A stretch of 64,000 nt of DNA from NCBI RefSeq assembly GCF_000091305.1, contig NC_013929.1, forward strand, positions 7,626,001 through 7,690,000, read 5' to 3'. Source of the DNA: Streptomyces scabiei 87.22 (GTDB lineage: Bacteria > Actinomycetota > Actinomycetes > Streptomycetales > Streptomycetaceae). Shown here piece after piece: positions 19,601 through 28,918 of the stretch. The notes beneath the pieces are model-generated. The model made no database searches and was not told where the DNA came from. It saw only the letters and a program-made list of their open reading frames with translations. The translations under genes were made by a program, and so were the position numbers. Position 1 is the first letter of the stretch. Each line of letters begins with the position of its first letter.

Positions 19601-19642
19601 GTCAGGCTCTGTTCGTCAGGCCCTGTTCGTCAGGCCCTGTTC
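19601..19642 (+). repeat. Three tandem 14-bp repeats upstream of the SPW_0924 gene
   Basis: GTCAGG(C)(T/C)CTGTTC occurs three times head to tail (19601-19614, 19615-19628, 19629-19642), followed by a degenerate GTCTGGCC and, after 10 bp, GTCAGGCC. They occupy the leader or promoter of the small gene beginning at 19682. Confidence 0.85.
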
Positions 19643-19681
19643 GTCTGGCCGTATCAGTCAGGCCGTAGTCGGGAGGTCCGT

Positions 19682-19816
19682 ATGCGCGCCCTGATCGCCG
19701 CCGCCACCGGTCTCGTCCTCGCCTTCGCCCTGGTGTTCACGGTCACCGTGCTGGGCTCACCGACGGGCGAGACCTCACCGAAGCCGTTGCTGACGACGGT
19801 CCCCGCACATCCGTAG
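19682..19816 (+). CDS. SPW_0924 family small membrane peptide
   Basis: The product is 44 residues: one hydrophobic segment (LIAAATGLVLAFALVFTVTVLG) and a short polar tail ending PKPLLTTVPAHP. The ATG has GGGAGG 5 bp upstream. Residue pattern and length match the SPW_0924 family, a Streptomyces-restricted group without known function. It should span the membrane once or be secreted. It precedes the DUF3068 gene by 67 bp on the same strand, so cotranscription is likely. Confidence 0.8.
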   Translation: MRALIAAATGLVLAFALVFTVTVLGSPTGETSPKPLLTTVPAHP

Positions 19817-19883
19817 CCGCACGCCCACGGCCGCACGGCCGAGGGCGGCCGCACGCCCGCAACCGCCTGGGAGGGAGGCCGAG

Positions 19884-20876
19884 ATGCGTCGTAGGGCCGG
19901 TCTGATCCTGCTCGCGCTCGCCGTGTTCTTCACCGCTCTGTCCCCGCTGACGCGCTGGTACGCCTTCCCGCGCCTGGCCAAGATCCCGGCGAACCAGTAC
20001 CAGGACATGGTCCTGGAGGCGAAGGACGCCACCCTCCTCGACTACGCCACCATGACGGCCCGCACGGTCCCGAAGGTCACCATCGTGCAGACCCTCAAGG
20101 GCGATGTGGAGGCGTCCGAGGAGATCGAGAAGCACACCGACCGGGACGTCGTCGTCTGGGACGGCCTGTCGTACGTCCAGGGTCCCGACGGCGAGATGGT
20201 CTCCCGCATCCCCGAGCGCTACATCTTCGACGCCCACACCCAGGAACCCGTGCACGCCAAGGGCGAGTCGGTCGACGGCGACCCCGTGAAACGGGAGGGC
20301 CTGGAATTCAAGTGGCCCTTCCTCACGGAGAAGAGGGACTACGAGTACTTCGACGCCCAGGCCCGGATCACCGCCCCCATCCACTACAAGGGCACCCAGG
20401 ACTTCCGGGGCGTCGAGGTCTACTACTTCGAGCAGACCGTCCCCTGGACCCGGGTCCCCTTCCCCCGGACCATGCCCGTGAAGGGCATCACCCGGGAGAC
20501 CGTCGCCCAGACGGGCACGACCCGCTGGTACACCACGGTCCGCAAGTTCTGGGTGGAACCCGTCACCGGCGCCCCCGTCTACGGCGAGGAGATCCACAAG
20601 GAGGAACTCCGCGGCGGCACCCTCCTGGGCGACCGCGAGAAGGTGACCGCCTTCGCCGGGCACGTGAAGATGCGCGAGGACTACATCGAGCACACCGTCG
20701 ACCTGGTGACGTCCCAGCGCCGGATCGTCCTCCTCATGACCTCCTACCTGCCCTGGGGCTTCCTCGGCCTCGGCATCGCCCTCCTCGCCCTCTCCCTGTG
20801 GGTCGAGGCCCGCGGCCGCCGGCCCGGCGCGGCCGAGTCCAGCAGGCCCCCGGCGCCCGCACCGGTCAACGCCTGA
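19884..20876 (+). CDS. DUF3068 domain-containing membrane protein
   Basis: The protein has 330 residues. An N-terminal membrane segment (RRRAGLILLALAVFFTALSPLTRWY) and a C-terminal one (LPWGFLGLGIALLALSLWV) flank a large extracellular domain typical of DUF3068 (YQDMVLEAKDATLLDYATM, TRWYTTVRKFWVEPVTGAPVYGEE, GDREKVTAFAGHVKM). The family includes actinobacterial envelope proteins annotated as PorA-like, but no pore function can be deduced here. GGGAGG lies 6 bp before the ATG. Its last 11 bp overlap the end of the convergent hrpB. Confidence 0.88.
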   Translation: MRRRAGLILLALAVFFTALSPLTRWYAFPRLAKIPANQYQDMVLEAKDATLLDYATMTARTVPKVTIVQTLKGDVEASEEIEKHTDRDVVVWDGLSYVQGPDGEMVSRIPERYIFDAHTQEPVHAKGESVDGDPVKREGLEFKWPFLTEKRDYEYFDAQARITAPIHYKGTQDFRGVEVYYFEQTVPWTRVPFPRTMPVKGITRETVAQTGTTRWYTTVRKFWVEPVTGAPVYGEEIHKEELRGGTLLGDREKVTAFAGHVKMREDYIEHTVDLVTSQRRIVLLMTSYLPWGFLGLGIALLALSLWVEARGRRPGAAESSRPPAPAPVNA

Positions 20877-23394
20877 GCCGCGCGTTCGTGTACCGGGTGG
20901 GCTCGGCCGTCGCCGGGTCCTCCGGCCACGGGTGCCGGGGATACCGCCCGCGCAACTCCGCCCGCACCGCCCGGTACCCGTCCTTCCAGAAGGACGCGAG
21001 ATCGGCGGTGACGGCGGCGGGCCGCCCGGCGGGGGACAGCAGATGCACCAGCACGGGCACCCCCGCCAGCACGGGCGACTCCCGCAGCCCGAACATCTCC
21101 TGCAGCTTCACCGCCAGCACCGGCTGCTCGGGCCGCGCGTAGTCGACCCGGATCCGGGACCCGCTCGGCACCTCGATCCGCTCGGGCGCCAGCTCCTCCA
21201 GCCGTACGGCGTCCCCCGTGGCCCACGGCAGCAGCCGTTTCAGCGCCTCCCCGGCGTCGATCCGCCCCAGGTCCGCCCGCCGCCGGGCCCGGCCCAGCTC
21301 CGGCTCCAGCCACTCCTCCGCGCGCGCGTACAGAGCGGTGTCGGACACCTCGGGCCAGGGCGCGCCGAGCCGCGCGTGCAGAAACGCCAGCCGCTCCCGC
21401 AGCCGGGTACCGTCCTGCGACCACCGCAGCAGCCCGAACCCCTCGACCCGCAACCCTTCCAGCAACGCCTCCCGTACGAGCCCGGGGGCCGGCTCCCGCA
21501 ACGGCCGCACCGCCAGCTCCACGGCCCCCAGCCGCTCCACCCGCCGGGCGACGACGTCCCCGTCCCGCCACCCGACCTCCTCGCCGCGGCCGTACAGACT
21601 CCCGGCCGCCTCCCGCGCGATCCCCTCGTCGACCGCCACACCGAGCCGCACGCGCGCGTGCCCCGCCCCCGCCGCCCGGTCGGCGACGGCCACGGCGATC
21701 CAGGGCGCCCCGCGCAGTCCGGACCCCTCGCCCACCTCGGCCCGCGTCCCGGACACCATCAGATACGCGCCCCCGTCCTCCCGCGCCACCCGCTCCGGAA
21801 ACGCCAGCGCCGCCACCACCCCCACGCCCCACTCCTCACCGGCACCAGAACCGGCACCGCCACCCGCGCCGGCCCCCGCCGCCGCTGACCCGGCAGCCGC
21901 CGCGGTCCGCAGCCGCCGCACCTCCGTGCGCCAGCGGGCCGCGTAGGCGTCGCCCCCGCGCCGGGCGGTCCGCAGCGCCCCGCCGAGGTCGTCGCCGTAC
22001 GCGCGCGGGGGCTCCTCGCTCAGCAGCGCGACGACCTCGGCGGCCCGCTCCGCCCCCACCAGCGGTGCCGCGTCCAGGAGCGCACGGGCCAGCCGGGGGT
22101 GCAGGCCGAGCCGGGACATACGGGCGCCCCGTTCCGTGGCGTGCCCGGCGGGGGAGACCGCGCCGATCGCGGAGAGGACGTTCCGGGCCGCCGCCATCGC
22201 CCCGCCCGGCGGCGGGTCCAGCAGCGCGAGCCCGGAGGCGTCCGGATCGCCCCAGCATGCCGCCTGGAGGGCGAACGCGGTCAGGTCGGCCACCTTGATC
22301 TCCGGGGCGGGGAAGCGGGGCAGACGGCCGTCCTCGGCCTCCGTCCAGCAGCGGTAGACGGCGCCGGGGGCCTCGCGGCCGGCCCGTCCGGCCCGCTGCC
22401 GGCCGGCCGCCCGTGAGGCCCGTACCGTCGTCAGCGAGCCGATCCCGCGCGCGTGGTCGACGCGCGGCTCCCGCGCGAGCCCGGAGTCGACGACCACCCG
22501 CACCCCGGGCACGGTCAGCGAGGACTCGGCCACCGAGGTCGCGAGGACCACCCGGCGCCCGTTCCCGCCCGCCAGCACCGCGTCCTGCACGGCCGCCGGT
22601 GCCCGCCCGTGCACCTGGAGCACCTCGACGTCACCGAGGTCCCCCAACTGCCCGGCCACCCGCGCGATCTCCCCCACCCCCGGAAGGAAACAGAGCACAT
22701 CGCCCTCCCGCTCGGCCAGCGCCCGCCGCACCACCGACGCCACGTGCGTCAGCGCCGCCGGGTCCACCCGCATCCCGTGCGGCGGCCGCACCGGCCGCGA
22801 CGGCGGCGCCCACACCACCTCGACGGGGTGGGAGACGCCCTCCGCCGCGACCACCGGCGCCCCGCCCAGCAGCCGGGCCCAGCCCTGCGCGTCCGTCGTC
22901 GCCGACGCGGCCACCAGCCGCAGCCCGGGCCGCAGCGCCGCACGCACGTCGAGCAGGAACGCCGCCGCCGTGTCCGCGTCCAGATGCCGCTCATGGCACT
23001 CGTCGAGCACCACCACGTCGACGCCCGGCAACTCCTGGTCCCGCTGCAGCCGTTGCAGCAGGACCCCGGTCGTGACGACCTCCACGCGCGCGTCCCGCCC
23101 GACGACCCGCTCGCCGCGCACGGTGTAGCCGACGCGCGCGCCGACCTCCTCGCCCAGCAGCCAGGCCATCCGCCGCGCCGCCGCCCGCGCGGCGATCCGC
23201 CGCGGCTCGGCGACGACCACCCGCCGTACCGGGCCGCCGTCCAGCAGCCCCGCCAGGGCCAGGGGCACCAGCGTCGTCTTGCCGGTGCCGGGCGGTGCGA
23301 CCAGCACCGCCGTTCCGTGCCCGGCCAGGGCCTCGTCCAGCGCGGGCAGGGCGTCGCGCACGGGCAGCGCGTCCAGGGCGTCGTAACGGATCAC
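20866..23394 (-). CDS. hrpB: ATP-dependent helicase HrpB
   Basis: The protein has 842 residues and is a DEAH-family helicase. Motif I is APPGTGKTT, motif II is DECHERH, motif III is SATTD, and motif VI is RQRAGRAGREAPG. Helicase-associated domains and the long HrpB-specific C-terminal region (PEVSDTALYARAEEWLEP and VDYARPEQPVLAVKLQEMFGL) complete the family length. Bacterial HrpB has no settled function, although RNA-related roles are proposed for relatives. A G/A-rich low-complexity insert (about residues 500-520) is specific to this copy. GTG is the start. Confidence 0.94.
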   Translation of the reverse strand: MIRYDALDALPVRDALPALDEALAGHGTAVLVAPPGTGKTTLVPLALAGLLDGGPVRRVVVAEPRRIAARAAARRMAWLLGEEVGARVGYTVRGERVVGRDARVEVVTTGVLLQRLQRDQELPGVDVVVLDECHERHLDADTAAAFLLDVRAALRPGLRLVAASATTDAQGWARLLGGAPVVAAEGVSHPVEVVWAPPSRPVRPPHGMRVDPAALTHVASVVRRALAEREGDVLCFLPGVGEIARVAGQLGDLGDVEVLQVHGRAPAAVQDAVLAGGNGRRVVLATSVAESSLTVPGVRVVVDSGLAREPRVDHARGIGSLTTVRASRAAGRQRAGRAGREAPGAVYRCWTEAEDGRLPRFPAPEIKVADLTAFALQAACWGDPDASGLALLDPPPGGAMAAARNVLSAIGAVSPAGHATERGARMSRLGLHPRLARALLDAAPLVGAERAAEVVALLSEEPPRAYGDDLGGALRTARRGGDAYAARWRTEVRRLRTAAAAGSAAAGAGAGGGAGSGAGEEWGVGVVAALAFPERVAREDGGAYLMVSGTRAEVGEGSGLRGAPWIAVAVADRAAGAGHARVRLGVAVDEGIAREAAGSLYGRGEEVGWRDGDVVARRVERLGAVELAVRPLREPAPGLVREALLEGLRVEGFGLLRWSQDGTRLRERLAFLHARLGAPWPEVSDTALYARAEEWLEPELGRARRRADLGRIDAGEALKRLLPWATGDAVRLEELAPERIEVPSGSRIRVDYARPEQPVLAVKLQEMFGLRESPVLAGVPVLVHLLSPAGRPAAVTADLASFWKDGYRAVRAELRGRYPRHPWPEDPATAEPTRYTNARLRR

Positions 23395-23440
23395 GCCCCC
23401 AGTGTCGTACGCCCCCGGAACGCGGCCCCCCGGCCTCGCC

Positions 23441-24199
23441 TCAGTCCCGCTCGCACACGAAGATCGCCGACCCCGGGATCAGGTTCCCGCGCAGCGGGGA
23501 CCAGCCGCCCCACTCGGAGGTGTTCCAGGCGGGCCACTCCGGCTCGACCAGGTCGACCAGCCTGAGGTCCGCCGCCACGACGTCCCTGACCCGGTCGCCG
23601 ACCGTCCGGTGGTGCTCGACGTACACGGCCCGGCCGCTCTCGTCCTGTTCGACGTAGGGAGTGCGGTCGAAGTAGGAGCCGGAGACGGACAGGCCCTCGG
23701 GGCCGGGCTCGTCGGGGAACGCCCATCGGATCGGATGGGTCACCGAGAAGACGAAGCGGCCGCCGGGGCGCAGCACGCGGCGGACCTCCCGCAGCACGCG
23801 CACGGGGTCGGCGACGAAGGGCAGCGCCCCGTACGCCGAGCACGCCAGGTCGAAGGAGCCGTCCGCGAAGGGCAGATCGCCGGCGTCGGCGCACACCAGC
23901 GGGAACGGTCCGCCGATGCGCAGGGCGTGCTGGAGCTGACGGTGGGAGAGGTCCAGGGCGACCGGGCGGGCCCCCTGGGCGGCCAGCCAGCGCGAGCACT
24001 GCGCGGCGCCGGCCCCGATCTCCAGGACGTCCTTGCCCTTCAGGTCCTCGGGCGGCCCGAGCAGCTCCGCCTCCACCTCGTCGAGCCCCTCCGGGCCCCA
24101 CACGAAGCGGTCGTCGCCCAGGAAGGTGCCGTGCTCGATCTGGTACTCGTCGGCGTTGCGGTCCCACCAGCCCCGGTTGGCCCGGGAACTCTCGGTCAC
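23441..24199 (-). CDS. Class I SAM-dependent methyltransferase
   Basis: The protein has 252 residues from the GTG at 24199. It has a Rossmann SAM site, VLEIGAGAAQCSRWLAAQG, with motif II VALDLS, motif III PFVADPVRVLREVRRVLRPGGRFVFS and a substrate domain containing YFDRTPYVEQD. The N-terminus SSRANRGWWDRNADEYQ is typical of the family. GAGG lies 5 bp before the chosen GTG. The frame stays open to an ATG at 24397 and adds 66 residues with mostly coding-like third bases but one TTA leucine codon and no ribosome site. The substrate is unknown. Confidence 0.85.
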   Translation of the reverse strand: MTESSRANRGWWDRNADEYQIEHGTFLGDDRFVWGPEGLDEVEAELLGPPEDLKGKDVLEIGAGAAQCSRWLAAQGARPVALDLSHRQLQHALRIGGPFPLVCADAGDLPFADGSFDLACSAYGALPFVADPVRVLREVRRVLRPGGRFVFSVTHPIRWAFPDEPGPEGLSVSGSYFDRTPYVEQDESGRAVYVEHHRTVGDRVRDVVAADLRLVDLVEPEWPAWNTSEWGGWSPLRGNLIPGSAIFVCERD

Positions 24200-24669
24200 G
24201 CCGGCCTCGCGCCGGGTGGCCTCCGCCTCGTCGGCCCCGGATGCGCCGGGGGCCCCGTGGACCTCGGGGGTTTCGTGGACTTCGGGCTCTTGGATGATCG
24301 GCTCCCTCGTCGTACTCTTCCGTAACCCGCGTGGCGCGACCGGCTCCGGTGGTGTCACGGAAGGGGTCCCCCAGGCCTGCGTGGCCTCAGGGGACATGAT
24401 TTGTGCCGGGATTGCGGCGTTCCGCCCCGGGTGTGCGCCTTCGCGCATTGACCCTGCCTGGCTGCCCCCGTATGCTACAAGTTGCGCTGCGGGCCTGCGC
24501 ACCTCAGACGTAGCAGGCTGCGCTCGCATCTGTCGTATGTCCCCTCGGTTGTCGAGGCGCCATCGGATTTCCGTGGCGCTTCCTAGGCTGTCCGGCTTCT
24601 TCAGAGCGATACGGGCTCCCGGCGTAGCAGTACCTACGACTCACTGTCCGTACCGGAGCCCTTTCCCAC
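24200..24669. other. Divergent region between the methyltransferase gene and rpsA
   Basis: The left part may encode an N-terminal extension of the methyltransferase. It contains the inverted repeat CCCC-TGAGGCC / GGCC-T-GGGG near 24370-24390. The right part is the rpsA promoter and leader; TAGGCT near 24586-24591 is a plausible -10 box giving a leader of about 75 nt. No other gene is visible. Confidence 0.5.
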
Positions 24670-26166
24670 ATGACGAGCAGCACCGAGACCACCTCTACCA
24701 CCCCGCAGGTAGCGGTCAACGACATCGGTAACGAGGAAGCCTTCCTCGCCGCGATCGACGAGACGATCAAGTACTTCAACGACGGCGACATCGTCGACGG
24801 CGTCATCGTGAAGGTCGACCGGGACGAGGTCCTGCTCGACATCGGTTACAAGACCGAAGGTGTCATCCCGAGCCGCGAGCTCTCGATCAAGCACGACGTC
24901 GACCCGAACGAGGTCGTCAAGGTCGGCGACGAGATCGAAGCCCTTGTTCTCCAGAAGGAGGACAAGGAAGGCCGCCTGATCCTCTCGAAGAAGCGCGCCC
25001 AGTACGAGCGCGCCTGGGGCACCATCGAGAAGATCAAGGAAGAGGACGGCATCGTCACCGGTACCGTCATCGAGGTCGTCAAGGGTGGTCTCATCCTCGA
25101 CATCGGCCTCCGTGGCTTCCTGCCGGCCTCCCTCGTCGAGATGCGCCGCGTCCGCGACCTCCAGCCCTACGTGGGCAAGGAGCTCGAGGCGAAGATCATC
25201 GAGCTGGACAAGAACCGCAACAACGTGGTCCTGTCCCGCCGTGCCTGGCTGGAGCAGACCCAGTCCGAGGTCCGCCAGACGTTCCTCACGACCCTCCAGA
25301 AGGGTCAGGTCCGTTCCGGCGTCGTCTCCTCGATCGTCAACTTCGGTGCCTTCGTGGACCTGGGTGGCGTCGACGGTCTGGTCCACGTCTCCGAGCTGTC
25401 CTGGAAGCACATCGACCACCCCTCCGAGGTCGTCGAGGTCGGCCAGGAGGTCACGGTCGAGGTCCTCGACGTCGACATGGACCGCGAGCGCGTCTCCCTG
25501 TCGCTGAAGGCGACCCAGGAAGACCCGTGGCAGCAGTTCGCCCGGACCCACCAGATCGGGCAGGTCGTGCCCGGTAAGGTCACGAAGCTCGTTCCGTTCG
25601 GTGCGTTCGTGCGCGTCGACGAGGGCATCGAGGGTCTGGTCCACATCTCCGAGCTGGCCGAGCGCCACGTGGAGATCCCGGAGCAGGTCGTCCAGGTCAA
25701 CGACGAGATCTTCGTCAAGGTCATCGACATCGACCTCGAGCGTCGTCGCATCAGCCTCTCGCTGAAGCAGGCCAACGAGTCCTTCGGTTCCGACCCGGCC
25801 TCGGTCGAGTTCGACCCGACGCTCTACGGCATGGCCGCGTCGTACGACGACCAGGGCAACTACATCTACCCCGAGGGCTTCGACCCCGAGACCAACGACT
25901 GGCTCGAGGGCTTCGAGTCCCAGCGTGAGGTGTGGGAGGGCCAGTACGCCGAGGCGCAGCAGCGCTTCGAGCAGCACCAGGCCCAGGTCATCAAGTCCCG
26001 CGAGGCCGACGAGGCCGCTGCCGCCGAGGGCGGCGACGCCGCGGGTGCGGCTCCGGCCGCGGGTGGTGGCTCGTACTCCTCCGAGGGTGCGGACACCTCC
26101 GGTGCCCTCGCCTCGGACGAGGCCCTGGCCGCGCTGCGCGAGAAGCTGGCCGGCGGCCAGAGCTGA
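24670..26166 (+). CDS. rpsA: 30S ribosomal protein S1
   Basis: The protein has 498 residues. Four S1 RNA-binding motifs are visible in order (about 30-105, 120-190, 205-275 and 290-360), each with a G-x-V-x-(V/I)-V...GAFVDLG or GFLPASL-type core, followed by a long acidic, A/G-rich tail. S1 recruits mRNA to the 30S subunit. The codon use (many GTC, CTC and GAG, almost no rare codons) is that of a highly expressed gene. GGAG lies 10 bp before the ATG. A strong terminator follows. Confidence 0.98.
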   Translation: MTSSTETTSTTPQVAVNDIGNEEAFLAAIDETIKYFNDGDIVDGVIVKVDRDEVLLDIGYKTEGVIPSRELSIKHDVDPNEVVKVGDEIEALVLQKEDKEGRLILSKKRAQYERAWGTIEKIKEEDGIVTGTVIEVVKGGLILDIGLRGFLPASLVEMRRVRDLQPYVGKELEAKIIELDKNRNNVVLSRRAWLEQTQSEVRQTFLTTLQKGQVRSGVVSSIVNFGAFVDLGGVDGLVHVSELSWKHIDHPSEVVEVGQEVTVEVLDVDMDRERVSLSLKATQEDPWQQFARTHQIGQVVPGKVTKLVPFGAFVRVDEGIEGLVHISELAERHVEIPEQVVQVNDEIFVKVIDIDLERRRISLSLKQANESFGSDPASVEFDPTLYGMAASYDDQGNYIYPEGFDPETNDWLEGFESQREVWEGQYAEAQQRFEQHQAQVIKSREADEAAAAEGGDAAGAAPAAGGGSYSSEGADTSGALASDEALAALREKLAGGQS

Positions 26167-26195
26167 ACGCACGCACGGCTGAGCGCTAGCCGATA

Positions 26196-26237
26196 GCACG
26201 TCGGGCCCGCGTCCATCAGGACGCGGGCCCGACGTGC
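26196..26237 (+). terminator. Terminator of rpsA
   Basis: A 19-bp perfect stem (26196-26214 with 26219-26237) closes on a tetraloop ATCA and is followed by TT. It lies 30 bp after the rpsA stop. Confidence 0.93.
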
Positions 26238-26442
26238 GTTCCCGGGCGGCTCCGGCTCCGGCCCCCGATTCCGCCGCCGCTTCCGCACCGGGCCTCAACC
26301 CCACTGTCACCTCCGAGACTTGCCGCCGGGAACACCCGAACTCCCCTCCTGGCGGGGCACTCCGCATGCGTGGAACGGCCGGGGGGAATGCCCCGCCCCC
26401 GATCCGCGTTGAGGAGAAGGAACACGAGGAGGAGCGGTCACA

Positions 26443-27381
26443 GTGCTTGATCCGCAGGGTTTGTACGCATGGGAGCCGAAGGGCCTGGCCGTCGTCGACG
26501 TGGCGCTCGCCCAGGAGTCGGCGGGACTGGTCATGCTCTACCACTTCGACGGATACATCGACGCGGGTGAGACGGGCGATCAGATCGTCGAACGGCTCCT
26601 CGGCTCGTTGCCCCACCAGGTGGTGGCGCGCTTCGACCACGACCGGCTCGTGGACTACCGGGCCCGCCGCCCGCTGCTGACGTTCAAGCGCGACCGCTGG
26701 ACCGAGTACGAGGAGCCGTCCCTGGAGGTGCGGCTCGTGCAGGACGCCACCGGAGCGCCCTTCCTGCTGCTGTCCGGCCCCGAGCCGGATGTGGAGTGGG
26801 AGCGTTTCGCGGCCGCCGTCCAGCAGATCGTGGAGCGGCTCGGCGTACGCCTGTCGGTGAACTTCCACGGCATCCCCATGGGCGTGCCGCACACCCGTCC
26901 GGTCGGCCTCACCCCGCACGGCAACCGGGCCGAACTGGTCCCCGGCCACCGCAGCCCCTTCGAGGAGGCCCAGGTGCCCGGCAGCGCCGAGGCCCTCGTC
27001 GAGTACCGCCTCATGGAGGCCGGGCACGACGTGCTGGGTGTCGCCGCGCACGTCCCCCACTACATCGCCCGCTCGCCCTACCCGGACGCGGCGCTGACCG
27101 TCCTGGAGGCCGTCACGGCCGCCACCGGCCTGGTGCTCCCCTCCGTCGCGCACGCCCTGCGCACGGAGGCCCACCGCACCCAGACGGAGATCGACCGGCA
27201 GATCCGGGAGGGCGACGAGGAACTGGTCGCCCTCGTCCAGGGCCTGGAGCACCAGTACGATGCCGCCGCGGGTGCCGAGACGCGGGGCAACATGCTCGCC
27301 GAGCCCGTCGACATCCCGTCCGCCGACGAGATCGGGCGCGAGTTCGAGAAGTTCCTGGCCGAGCGGGAGGGCGAGGGCTGA
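26443..27381 (+). CDS. PAC2 family protein
   Basis: The protein has 312 residues. It carries the PAC2 (proteasome assembly chaperone 2-like) fold landmarks: LVMLYHFDGYIDAGETGDQIVERLL near the N-terminus, FLLLSGPEPDVEWERFAAAV and FHGIPMGVPHTRPVG. In actinobacteria such proteins are thought to relate to proteasome or ATP-grasp ligase pathways, but this is not established for this member. GTG is the start, with GAGGAG 8 bp upstream. coaE follows after 59 bp on the same strand. Confidence 0.9.
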   Translation: MLDPQGLYAWEPKGLAVVDVALAQESAGLVMLYHFDGYIDAGETGDQIVERLLGSLPHQVVARFDHDRLVDYRARRPLLTFKRDRWTEYEEPSLEVRLVQDATGAPFLLLSGPEPDVEWERFAAAVQQIVERLGVRLSVNFHGIPMGVPHTRPVGLTPHGNRAELVPGHRSPFEEAQVPGSAEALVEYRLMEAGHDVLGVAAHVPHYIARSPYPDAALTVLEAVTAATGLVLPSVAHALRTEAHRTQTEIDRQIREGDEELVALVQGLEHQYDAAAGAETRGNMLAEPVDIPSADEIGREFEKFLAEREGEG

Positions 27382-27440
27382 GCCCCCGCCGGCCCGGGTC
27401 GGCCTCGGCTCCGCCGGCGGCAGGGCCTAAGCTGCCGGGC

Positions 27441-28070
27441 ATGCTGAAAGTGGGTCTCACCGGCGGTATCGGCGCCGGCAAGAGCGAGGTGTCGCGGCTG
27501 CTCGTGGAGTGCGGCGCCGTGCTGATCGACGCGGACCGCATCGCGCGTGAGGTCGTCGCACCGGGCACCCCCGGCCTCGCGGCGGTCGTCGAGACCTTCG
27601 GCGAGGACGTGCTCGCGCCGGACGGCACCCTGGACCGCCCGAAGCTGGGTTCCCTCGTCTTCGCGGACCCGGAGAAGCTCGCCGCGCTGAACGCGATCGT
27701 GCACCCCCTGGTCGGTGCCCGCTCCGGAGAGCTGGAGGAGTCCGCCGCCGGGGACTCCGTCGTCGTCCACGACGTCCCCCTGCTCGCCGAGAACGGCCTC
27801 GCCCCGCTGTACGACCTGGTCGTCGTCGTGGACGTGGCCCCCGAGACCCAGCTCGACCGTCTCCTGCGGCTGCGCGGGATGACGCAGGAGGACGCACGCG
27901 CGCGCATGGCCGCCCAGGCGACCCGCGAGAAGCGTCTGGAGATCGCCGACATCGTCATCGACAACGACGTCCCCCTGGACGCACTCCGGCGGCGGGTGCG
28001 CGAGGTCTGGGCGGATCTCACCCGGCGGGCCCACCCGGCCGGGGAACGATCCGAACACACACAGGAATAG
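27441..28070 (+). CDS. coaE: Dephospho-CoA kinase
   Basis: The protein has 209 residues. CoaE phosphorylates the 3' hydroxyl of dephospho-CoA in the last step of coenzyme A synthesis. P-loop GLTGGIGAGKSEVSRLL, the DADRIAREVVAPGTPGL substrate segment, NAIVHPLVGAR, DVPLLAE and a lid RLRGMTQEDARARMAAQ are all present. The start is ATG at 27441; frames extending upstream run through PAC2 in another register. It is the essential-pathway member of this conserved rpsA-coaE stretch. Confidence 0.96.
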   Translation: MLKVGLTGGIGAGKSEVSRLLVECGAVLIDADRIAREVVAPGTPGLAAVVETFGEDVLAPDGTLDRPKLGSLVFADPEKLAALNAIVHPLVGARSGELEESAAGDSVVVHDVPLLAENGLAPLYDLVVVVDVAPETQLDRLLRLRGMTQEDARARMAAQATREKRLEIADIVIDNDVPLDALRRRVREVWADLTRRAHPAGERSEHTQE

Positions 28071-28119
28071 CCGGGTCCCGGGGCGCGTTGAACCCGTCCT
28101 GCAAGGGAAGGACTCAGCC

Positions 28120-28500
28120 GTGCCCGAGACCAGCGGTTCCACCGGACGTACCCCGGAGACGCACGTCATCGACTTCCGCGCCGCCGAGCACCTGCTCGCC
28201 GCGCGCGATCCGCGGGGTGCGGTCAAGCTGCTCGACCGTGTCATAGCCGAGCACCCCGAGAACACGGCGGCCCGGCTCCTGCGCGCCCGCGCGTTCTTCG
28301 CGGCCGCCCAACTGCGGCCCGCCGAACTGGAGTTCACCATCGTCCTGGAGCGCGAGCCGGACAACGCGTTCGCGCACTTCGCGCTCGCCCGCACCTACGA
28401 GCGCCAGGCCCGCGACGACGAGGCCAAGCGTCACTTCCGGCTCGCCGCGGCCCTCGACCCCAACCCCCAGTACCTGGAAGCCGCCCGCTTCGACTCCTGA
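28120..28500 (+). CDS. Small tetratricopeptide-repeat protein
   Basis: The protein has 126 residues. It contains about three TPR helices pairs (AVKLLDRVIAEHPENTAARLLRARAFF, PAELEFTIVLEREPDNAFAHFALARTYE, KRHFRLAAALDPNPQYLEAARF). TPRs mediate protein contacts; no partner is evident. GTG is the start, with AAGGA about 8 bp upstream. It follows coaE by 49 bp and may share its transcript. Confidence 0.9.
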   Translation: MPETSGSTGRTPETHVIDFRAAEHLLAARDPRGAVKLLDRVIAEHPENTAARLLRARAFFAAAQLRPAELEFTIVLEREPDNAFAHFALARTYERQARDDEAKRHFRLAAALDPNPQYLEAARFDS

Positions 28501-28539
28501 CGACCGGGCCCGTCGCCGCACTCCGGCGCGCGCTGTCGT

Positions 28540-28809
28540 CTAGGGACGGCCGGGCGGCCGCGGTGGCTCGTAGGGCGGGACGTCGCGGCCCGGCTGGTAG
28601 TGCGGGCCCTGACGGATGTGACGCAGGACCACGGCCAGGTCGACGGTGACGATCAGCCACAGCACCCCGCAGGCGGCGGCCCAGCCGGGGCGGCCGGCCA
28701 GAGCGAAGGCGGCCGTCCCCGCGACCGACCAGACCAGCCCCCAGACACTCAGCCAGAACCGCATCCGCAGAGGACTGCGCGCTGTCACGGGTTCACTGCC
28801 GGTACGCAT
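28540..28809 (-). CDS. DUF6343 family small membrane protein
   Basis: The protein has 89 residues. The N-terminus MRTGSEPVTARSPLRMR and the ending HIRQGPHYQPGRDVPPY match DUF6343 as I recall it. Two membrane segments (SVWGLVWSVAGTAAFALAG and WAAACGVLWLIVTVDLAVVL) form a hairpin. Function is unknown. It converges on the TPR gene (39 bp apart) and is divergent from the acyltransferase gene. Confidence 0.85.
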   Translation of the reverse strand: MRTGSEPVTARSPLRMRFWLSVWGLVWSVAGTAAFALAGRPGWAAACGVLWLIVTVDLAVVLRHIRQGPHYQPGRDVPPYEPPRPPGRP

Positions 28810-28918
28810 CGGATCGACGCTCCGTCCTCGTCGTTCCCTCCCTCGTCCTACTCGGAAACGTACTCCCCGCCCCGTACGTTCTCCAGGGGACCGAGGCGGT
28901 GCGACGGGGGAGACGACG

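Noticed and set aside
24634..27252. 872-residue minus-strand ORF opposite rpsA
   Set aside because: Antisense shadow of rpsA and the PAC2 gene; D/V/L/E-rich without domains.
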